A DNA stretch of 11,317 nt from an uncultured Oscillospiraceae bacterium (GTDB taxonomy: Bacteria > Bacillota > Clostridia > Oscillospirales > Oscillospiraceae): positions 1-11,317 of the forward strand of contig CAKTLG010000043.1 in assembly GCA_934572465.1 (NCBI GenBank), written 5' to 3'. Of the stretch, positions 7,444 to 11,317 are shown piece after piece. The notes under the pieces were generated by a model. It made no database searches. It was not told the origin of the DNA and saw only the letters and a program-made list of their open reading frames with translations. Numbering within the stretch: position 1 is the stretch's first letter; every line of letters starts with the position of its first letter. The translations under genes were made by a program, and so were the position numbers.

Positions 7444-8010
7444 TCAGACGATCGGCTCGTCGCAGACGACGGCGGCGTCCGCGTAGGCGGCGATCAGCTT
7501 GTCGCGGAAGGTGTCAACGAGGTCCTCGGCACCGTAGCAGGAGACAACGTAATTGCCGAGCGTGGCGATAACGAGCTTATCGGGGAAGCCGCACATCCAC
7601 TGGCGGGCCATGACGTTGTCCTTGAGGTCGGAAACGATGCCGTCCACGTCCGCAGCATCGGTGATATGGAACGCACCGGCGGTGAAGGTGTTGAGGTTCA
7701 TCATGTGGACGAGGGAAGCCGCGTCGGAGAGCTTGCCGGCGTCGGCGGCGGGGAAGGTGAGGGAAAATTCAAGCGTGTCGCCGTCGGCAACGCCGAAGCG
7801 GCCCGGCGCGCCGTCGGCCATGTTGGCTTCGTCATAGTCGCCGCCGGCGGCGGGGAATTTTTCATCTTCGGAATAGCTTGCCCAAACGGTATTCAGCAGC
7901 TCCAGCGCGTCGGCGGGCTGGTTGGCGGCACTATCATCGCTCTTGCTGCCGCAGGCGGCAAGGGACAGGAGCATCGCTGCGGCGAGCAGCAGAGAAAAAA
8001 GCTTTTTCAT
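7444..8010 (-). CDS. small lipoprotein, DUF4358-like
   Basis: A 188-residue exported lipoprotein. It has a basic start, a hydrophobic core and lipobox LSLAAC with the lipidated Cys at residue 20. A Ser/Asp-rich linker follows, then a compact acidic domain of about 150 residues. The part around 135-170 (ARQWMCGFPDKLVIATLGNY and the following VVSCYG) resembles the end of DUF4358 domains, which are often found beside MBOAT/DHHW genes in Clostridia. I place it there from memory of the pattern, with moderate confidence. No catalytic motif is seen. The start follows GGAGGT eight bases upstream. It lies 47 bases after the anti-sigma gene and 29 before the MBOAT gene with no terminator between, so it is probably co-transcribed. 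It may help in surface acetylation or sense the envelope; its function is unknown. Confidence 0.8.
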   Translation of the reverse strand: MKKLFSLLLAAAMLLSLAACGSKSDDSAANQPADALELLNTVWASYSEDEKFPAAGGDYDEANMADGAPGRFGVADGDTLEFSLTFPAADAGKLSDAASLVHMMNLNTFTAGAFHITDAADVDGIVSDLKDNVMARQWMCGFPDKLVIATLGNYVVSCYGAEDLVDTFRDKLIAAYADAAVVCDEPIV

Positions 8011-8057
8011 GGGAAATTACCTCCAAAAAATGTTGTGTTGCTGTGATTTGCCTGAGG

Positions 8058-8588
8058 TCACGGCTTTTCCGCGACCCAGCGGGCGTTTGCCGCGTCATAG
8101 CGCAGCGCGGCGGCGGCTTCGCCGCCAAGAAAGAGCGTGTAGACCGCGCGCTCGTCCGGCGCTTCGATCGTCCACGTGAGCATTTCGCCGCCGGAGACGA
8201 CGCGCGAGGAAAGCGCGCGCGGCGCGGCGTCGAGCGGCGAATCGAGCACGCCGTCCGATACGGAGACCTCGAGCGGCCCGTCCGCGCCGCCTTCAAACGC
8301 GAGCGATACGGCGAGCGGCTGGGCGGCCTGCGCGGGGTCGAGCGCCAGCGGCGCGGGGCGGTCGATGGGGATGGGCGCATCGGCAAGCAGCGTGCCGCCG
8401 ATGAGGATGTCCGTCTCCGGCGCGGGACGCGCGAGCGTCAGAACGGCGGTGACGGCGAGCGCAAGACAGGCGGCAAGCGCGAGCATACGGGGAAGGACGC
8501 GGCGCCTGCGCGGGGCGTAGGCTCCAGCCTCGGCGATGAGCGCGTCGTCGAGCTGCGTCAGCGCGCGGGCTATGGCTTCATGCTTCAT
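8058..8588 (-). CDS. putative anti-sigma factor, single-pass membrane protein
   Basis: A 176-residue protein whose gene starts inside the end of the sigma gene (11-bp overlap). An N-terminal cytoplasmic segment of about 30 residues contains ALTQLDDALIAEA, a pattern I associate with small proteins paired with ECF sigma factors in Clostridia. A basic stop-transfer stretch RRRR (27-30) and a membrane helix (about 35-53) follow. An outside domain of about 120 residues, probably beta-rich, ends in LFLGGEAAAALRYD and its short tail. There is no zinc-binding HxxxCxxC motif, so it is not a ZAS-type anti-sigma factor. AAGGAGGG lies eight bases before its ATG. Anti-sigma function is inferred from position, topology and the N-terminal motif; what the outside domain senses is unknown. 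Confidence 0.75.
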   Translation of the reverse strand: MKHEAIARALTQLDDALIAEAGAYAPRRRRVLPRMLALAACLALAVTAVLTLARPAPETDILIGGTLLADAPIPIDRPAPLALDPAQAAQPLAVSLAFEGGADGPLEVSVSDGVLDSPLDAAPRALSSRVVSGGEMLTWTIEAPDERAVYTLFLGGEAAAALRYDAANARWVAEKP

Positions 8589-9144
8589 GGAAATAGCCCT
8601 CCTTGACTAAATGCTGCTTTAAGCGGCTGCGCGTGCGCAGCAGCGTCGTTTTCACACGGCTCTCGCCGCAGCCGAAGCGGGAGCTGATCTCCGTGATCGA
8701 GTCGCAGTAGAAGTAGCGGCGGACGAACATGACGCGCGCGTCGGCGCTCTGCGTGCGCAGAAACGCGCTGATGCTGGCGCCAAGCTCCGCTGCCGCCGTC
8801 TCGTCCTCGGGGCCCGACGGCGCGCTCACGCAGTCGGAGAGCTCGTCGAGCGAGAGCGCGAGGGCGTCGCTCTGCCGCTTCTGCGTATTTTTCGCCTTAT
8901 AGCGGTTGAGCGCGAGGTTGCGCGCGAGCTTGCCGAGAAAGGCCTGAAGGATCGCGGGCCGCTGCGGCGGCATGGCGTTCCAGGCGTGCAGGTAGGTGTC
9001 GTTCACGTTCTCCTCGCTGTCGGCGCGGTCGGAGAGAATATTTTGCGAAATTTTCATACAATAGGGGCCGTATTTGGCGGCGGTGGCTTCGATGGCGTGC
9101 TCATCCCGCTGCCAGTAAAGATCGACGATGCGGTTGTCGTCCAT
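8578..9144 (-). CDS. ECF-type RNA polymerase sigma factor
   Basis: Directs RNA polymerase to a small set of promoters, usually for envelope stress. It has 188 residues with only regions 2 and 4. Region 2 spans about 10-80, with DSEENVNDTYLHAWNAMPPQ (42-61), the core-binding and -10 recognition part, and FLGKLARNLALNRYKAKN (69-86). A variable acidic linker (95-125) follows. Region 4 (about 125-180) has the helix-turn-helix SITEISSRFGCGESRVKTTL (149-168), which reads the -35. The ATG at 9144 follows AAAGGAG by seven bases. It is first in a five-gene run and overlaps the putative anti-sigma gene. Two promoters can be proposed upstream, one housekeeping and one ECF-like, which suggests self-activation. 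The family is secure; the specific ECF group is not assigned. Confidence 0.93.
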   Translation of the reverse strand: MDDNRIVDLYWQRDEHAIEATAAKYGPYCMKISQNILSDRADSEENVNDTYLHAWNAMPPQRPAILQAFLGKLARNLALNRYKAKNTQKRQSDALALSLDELSDCVSAPSGPEDETAAAELGASISAFLRTQSADARVMFVRRYFYCDSITEISSRFGCGESRVKTTLLRTRSRLKQHLVKEGYFHEA

Positions 9145-9180
9145 GTGGTCGCTCCTTTCCGTTGACTGCCATCATGGGGA

Positions 9181-9210
9181 TAAGACAACTTTTCCGGCGG
9201 TCGCGTTACA
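9181..9210 (-). promoter_or_regulatory. candidate ECF promoter of the sigma factor operon
   Basis: On the minus strand TGTAAC (9205-9210), 17 bases, then TGTCTTA (9181-9187). This resembles AAC/CGTC-type promoters read by Bacillus ECF sigma factors such as SigX and SigM. The start would be near 9174, giving a leader of about 30 bases. It shares AAC and GTCTWA with the divergent serpin promoter. No experimental support is visible. Confidence 0.45.
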
Positions 9211-9232
9211 GGAAAAAGAAAATATTTTTGAC

Positions 9233-9260
9233 AGTATACCACATTCGCGCCCAGCGTAAA
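9233..9260 (-). promoter_or_regulatory. predicted sigma-A promoter of the sigma factor operon
   Basis: On the minus strand TTTACG (9255-9260), 16 bases, then TATACT (9233-9238) preceded by TGG, an extended -10. It would supply basal transcription upstream of the ECF-like promoter, with a leader of about 80 bases. Confidence 0.5.
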
Positions 9261-9274
9261 AGTCCGGCGCGGGA

Positions 9275-9309
9275 TTTTTGCGGCGGGCGGGAACTTTTTG
9301 CGGCGGGCG
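9275..9309 (+). repeat. two-copy direct repeat in the serpin promoter
   Basis: TTTTTGCGGCGGGCG occurs at 9275-9289 and again at 9295-9309, a 20-bp period. The similarity extends upstream into GCGGGA in both copies, with a two-base insertion (AC) in the second. That insertion creates the GGAAC of the proposed -35. It may be a slippage duplication or a tandem binding site on one DNA face. Confidence 0.7.
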
Positions 9310-9320
9310 CCGTCTAATAA
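9290..9320 (+). promoter_or_regulatory. candidate ECF promoter of the serpin gene
   Basis: GGAACTT (9290-9296), 16 bases, TCTAA (9313-9317). This agrees with the classic ECF consensus GGAACTT-N16-TCTAA known from Escherichia coli sigma E. In AAC/CGTC terms it is GGAAC, 16 bases, CGTC (9311-9314). No good sigma-A promoter is seen for this gene. The leader would be about 30 bases. Recognition by the neighbouring sigma factor is inference. Confidence 0.55.
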
Positions 9321-9351
9321 GACAGATATCCAGAAACGGAGGTCATCCGAC

Positions 9352-10830
9352 ATGAAACGATCATTTGCTTTTTTGCTGATCGCGGCGATGATTTTTGCCC
9401 TGACCGCCTGCGGCGAAAACGGAACGGCGAGCCGCAGCTTTCCGGAGGAGGGCGAGGACGCCGTGCAGAGCGACCCGATCGCCGCGCAGTACCTCTCGGA
9501 GCTTGCCGTGAGAGAGGCGGAATATCCGCAGCTGCCCGCGATGCCGCGCACGGAGGAGCTGGACGCGGCGTTTGCCGCCATCGACCGCGATGCGCTGGGC
9601 GCGGAGGCCTATGAGGCGGCGCAGCAGCAGATCTGGGACGAGTGGGATGCGCGCAGCACCGCGTATTACGACGCGCTGCGTGCGCTCAAGAGCCAGGGCA
9701 CGGCCTATCCCGCGGCGTTCCTCGGCTTTACGCAGGAGACGGCGGCCGCGCTGCTGTCCGCAAAGGACAACGCCGTCATTTCACCCGCGAACCTGTACCT
9801 TGCGCTCGCCATGCTCAGCGAGACCGTGGACGGCGAGAGCCGCGCGCAGCTGCTCGACCTGCTGGGGCTGAACGGCACGGACGAGAGCCAAAGCGCATCC
9901 AATTACATCTGGCGCAATCTCCACGGGGAGACGGACGGCGGCAAAACGCTGCTGGGATGCTCCCTTTGGCTGAACGAGAGCCTGCCCTACCGCGAAGAAA
10001 CGCTTACGACGCTCGCGCAGCAGTATCTTGCCTCGACCTACAGCGCGCCGATGGGCACGGAGAAGACAGACCGCGCCATCGCCGAGTGGATCAACGAGAA
10101 CACCGGCGGGCTGCTGGAGGAGGCCGCCGGCGGCGTTGAGACAAGACCCGAGACCGCGCTGGTGCTGCTGACGACGCTCTACTTCAAGGATGCGTGGAGC
10201 GACGAGTTTTTCAAGAGCGCGACGAAGCAGGATATCTTTACCGCGGCGGACGGCACGGAGCAGCGCGTTGACTTCATGCACCTGACGCAAAGCGGCGCCG
10301 CCTGCTACCGCGGCGAGAACTATACCGTCGCGGAGCTGCGCTTCCGCGGCGGGCAGGCGATGCGCTTTCTGCTGCCCGACGAGGGCACGGCGCTTGCAGG
10401 CCTGCTTTCCGGCGGCGAAGCCGTCAAGGGACTGATGGATTATGACGCGCAGACCGAGCTGCTGAGCGCGAAGCTCATCTGGAGCGTGCCGAAGTTCGAC
10501 GTGGACTCCGACCTTGAACTGACCGATGCGCTCGAGGCGCTGGGCGTCACCGATGTGTTCGACGGCAATAAGGCGGACTTCTCGCCGCTCATCGATGAGG
10601 AGAAGTTTGACGAGAGCGTTGTCGTGACAAAGGCGCAGCACGCCGCGCGCGTGAAGATCGACGAGGAGGGCTGCGAGGCTGCGGCGTTTACGGCTATCAC
10701 CGGAGATACCGCCGCGGCGCTGCCCGAGGATCTGCCGGAGATCGAGATGGATCTTGACCGCCCGTTCGCGTTCTGCATCACGGGCGTGGAGGGCCTGCCG
10801 CTGTTCATCGGAACGGTGAACGCGCTGTAG
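9352..10830 (+). CDS. serpin family protease inhibitor, lipoprotein
   Basis: Surface-anchored inhibitor expected to trap serine (or cysteine) proteases in a one-shot covalent complex. It has 492 residues, with signal peptide and lipobox ALTAC (lipidated Cys20), an acidic helical stalk (about 21-118), then a serpin core. Core marks are SPANLYLALAML (144-155), LTTLYFKDAW (273-282), VPKFDVDSDLELTDALEALG (379-398), QHAARVKIDEEG (429-440) and the C-terminal signature DRPFAFCI (469-476) ending LPLFIGTVNAL. The hinge is Glu438-Glu-Gly then CEAAAFT (441-447). By standard numbering P1-P1' is Ala454-Ala455, but the loop is about six residues longer than in alpha-1-antitrypsin, so the cut site is uncertain. 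I start at 9352 because GGAGG (9338-9342) and the signal peptide fit; an upstream in-frame ATG at 9298 lies in the promoter. It is divergent from the sigma operon. Confidence 0.95.
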   Translation: MKRSFAFLLIAAMIFALTACGENGTASRSFPEEGEDAVQSDPIAAQYLSELAVREAEYPQLPAMPRTEELDAAFAAIDRDALGAEAYEAAQQQIWDEWDARSTAYYDALRALKSQGTAYPAAFLGFTQETAAALLSAKDNAVISPANLYLALAMLSETVDGESRAQLLDLLGLNGTDESQSASNYIWRNLHGETDGGKTLLGCSLWLNESLPYREETLTTLAQQYLASTYSAPMGTEKTDRAIAEWINENTGGLLEEAAGGVETRPETALVLLTTLYFKDAWSDEFFKSATKQDIFTAADGTEQRVDFMHLTQSGAACYRGENYTVAELRFRGGQAMRFLLPDEGTALAGLLSGGEAVKGLMDYDAQTELLSAKLIWSVPKFDVDSDLELTDALEALGVTDVFDGNKADFSPLIDEEKFDESVVVTKAQHAARVKIDEEGCEAAAFTAITGDTAAALPEDLPEIEMDLDRPFAFCITGVEGLPLFIGTVNAL

Positions 10831-10847
10831 GGACGGTGGATACAGAG

Positions 10848-10879
10848 GGAGGGCGGCGCTCAGCGCCGCCCTCCTTTTT
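10848..10879 (+). terminator. intrinsic terminator of the serpin gene
   Basis: A 12-bp GC-rich stem (10848-10859 with 10863-10874), three-base loop TCA and five T, 18 bases after the serpin stop codon. Confidence 0.9.
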
Positions 10880-10895
10880 ATCGAATAAGCAGAAA

Positions 10896-10944
10896 ATGAC
10901 TGACCCTTGATCGTGCAACCGTGCGGCGATCAAGGGTCAGTCAT
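10896..10944 (-). terminator. 18-bp hairpin, probable minus-strand terminator
   Basis: A perfect 18-bp inverted repeat (10896-10913 with 10927-10944) around a 13-base loop that can add a GCA/TGC pairing. On the minus strand it is followed by TTTCTGCTTATTC, a partial T-tract. On the plus strand no T-run follows. It would end transcription from the promoter at 11162-11190. It also resembles a REP-type hairpin, but a single copy is seen here. Confidence 0.6.
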
Positions 10945-11137
10945 GATGAATATTGGGATCTCTCATAGGCGGAATCTCCTTTTCGGATGTTGTCATGGCG
11001 CCGAATGCCATATGCTGCGGTTTCCACTCTCGCACTATATCAAACACCGCCGGAGCGGTGGTCATTACGTCATGGACGCGGCCTTGGAGAGTGCTCTGCG
11101 ATAGAGCTTCGGAACCACTCAGGGATCACGTGTACAT
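10937..11137 (-). pseudogene. possible 66-codon small gene interrupted by UGA at codon 4
   Basis: I do not recognise this gene. An ATG at 11137 follows AGAAGGGGTG. The frame reads MYT, then UGA (11126-11128), then 62 further open codons. These include STLQGRVHDVMTTAPAVFDI and IVREWKPQHMAFGAM, and end RDPNIHHD with a stop at 10937-10939 inside the terminator stem. The amino acid composition looks coding, and the frame fits exactly between a promoter and a hairpin. Possible readings are a nonsense-mutated small gene, translation from the internal ATG at 11065 (42 residues, poor ribosome binding site), or a non-coding RNA of about 260 nucleotides. The G+C content looks lower than that of the neighbouring genes, which may mean transfer. 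Overlapping plus-strand frames (10907-11104 and 10953-11168) lack convincing starts. Confidence 0.35.
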
Positions 11138-11161
11138 TGGTCTCACCCCTTCTGTGCTTAA

Positions 11162-11190
11162 AGAATAGCAGAGAAAGGACGGGAAATCAA
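11162..11190 (-). promoter_or_regulatory. predicted sigma-A promoter of the small minus-strand unit
   Basis: On the minus strand TTGATT (11185-11190), exactly 17 bases, TATTCT (11162-11167). The start would be near 11155, about 18 bases before the ATG at 11137. Together with the hairpin at 10896-10944 it defines a transcript of about 260 nucleotides. Confidence 0.5.
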
Positions 11191-11263
11191 GCGGCAGAAT
11201 GCATGAAAATGCGAAATAAAATTGATATAAGGCGCTGATTCTGCTGAAAATATGAAAAATGGC
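11191..11263. other. AT-richer intergenic stretch between two divergent promoters
   Basis: No gene is seen. It contains a small GCAT-GAAA-ATGC hairpin (11201-11212) and a 7-bp inverted repeat GCAGAAT/ATTCTGC (11194-11200, 11237-11243). It is flanked by the minus-strand promoter at 11162-11190 and the plus-strand promoter at 11264-11292. No function can be assigned. Confidence 0.4.
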
Positions 11264-11292
11264 TTGAATAATATTCTTTGGCTTGCTATACT
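11264..11292 (+). promoter_or_regulatory. strong predicted sigma-A promoter pointing out of the window
   Basis: TTGAAT (11264-11269), exactly 17 bases, TATACT (11287-11292) preceded by TGC, an extended -10. An odd palindrome GAATA-A-TATTC (11266-11276) overlaps the -35 and spacer and could be an operator. The start is near 11299, and the gene it serves lies beyond the right edge. Confidence 0.6.
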
Positions 11293-11317
11293 GATACTGT
11301 TGCGGGCCGTCCGGAAG

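Noticed and set aside
9228..9233. Perfect TTGACA on the plus strand as a -35 for the serpin gene
   Set aside because: No -10-like hexamer lies 16-18 bases downstream; it overlaps the minus-strand sigma-A promoter by chance.
9781..10641. 286-residue minus-strand frame opposite the serpin gene
   Set aside because: Shadow of the serpin frame, without a start signal or motif.
10896..10944. End of an IS200/IS605-type element or a REP sequence
   Set aside because: There is no transposase and no second copy or partner end in the window. Position and partial T-tail fit a terminator better.
10907..11168. Plus-strand frames of 65 and 71 residues after the serpin
   Set aside because: They start in or just after the 18-bp hairpin, have no ribosome binding site and read poorly. 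The minus-strand frame has promoter, ribosome site and terminator in register.

Overview
The window is about 11.3 kb of GC-rich bacterial chromosome, roughly 60% G+C by eye. It most likely comes from a gut member of the Clostridia, order Oscillospirales. This is inferred from a type III glutamine synthetase, a Clostridia-style ECF sigma factor with a small membrane partner, an MBOAT/DHHW O-acetylation pair and a lipoprotein serpin, all with AGGAGG-type ribosome binding sites. There is no rRNA, tRNA, CRISPR array or transposase.

Left part (1-4730), all on the minus strand: a glutamine-centred housekeeping block. In transcription order it holds glnN (type III glutamine synthetase), pyrG (CTP synthase) and guaA (GMP synthase, cut by the left edge). 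Glutamine synthetase makes the amide donor that PyrG and GuaA consume. The genes are closely packed but separated by strong hairpins, so each probably has its own promoter. guaA has an extended -10 promoter with a dyad on its start region.

Middle part (4858-9260), minus strand: a probable five-gene operon. Its order is ECF sigma factor, membrane-anchored putative anti-sigma factor (overlapping by 11 bp), small lipoprotein (DUF4358-like), MBOAT O-acyltransferase and DHHW/AlgX-like SGNH protein. It ends in a 17-bp-stem terminator. The last two genes are the usual pair for moving acetyl groups across the membrane onto a cell-wall or exopolysaccharide substrate.

Right part (9290-10880), plus strand: a divergent gene for a lipid-anchored serpin (protease inhibitor). 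Both sides of the divergent region carry an ECF-type promoter pattern (AAC in the -35, YGTCTWA in the -10). This suggests that one sigma factor drives both itself plus O-acetylation and the surface serpin. That putative envelope-defence module against muramidases and proteases is the most interesting system here.

Far right (10880-11317): no conventional gene. A miniature minus-strand transcription unit is visible, with a promoter, Shine-Dalgarno, a 66-codon frame interrupted by UGA at codon 4, and an 18-bp-stem terminator. A strong plus-strand promoter then points out of the window.
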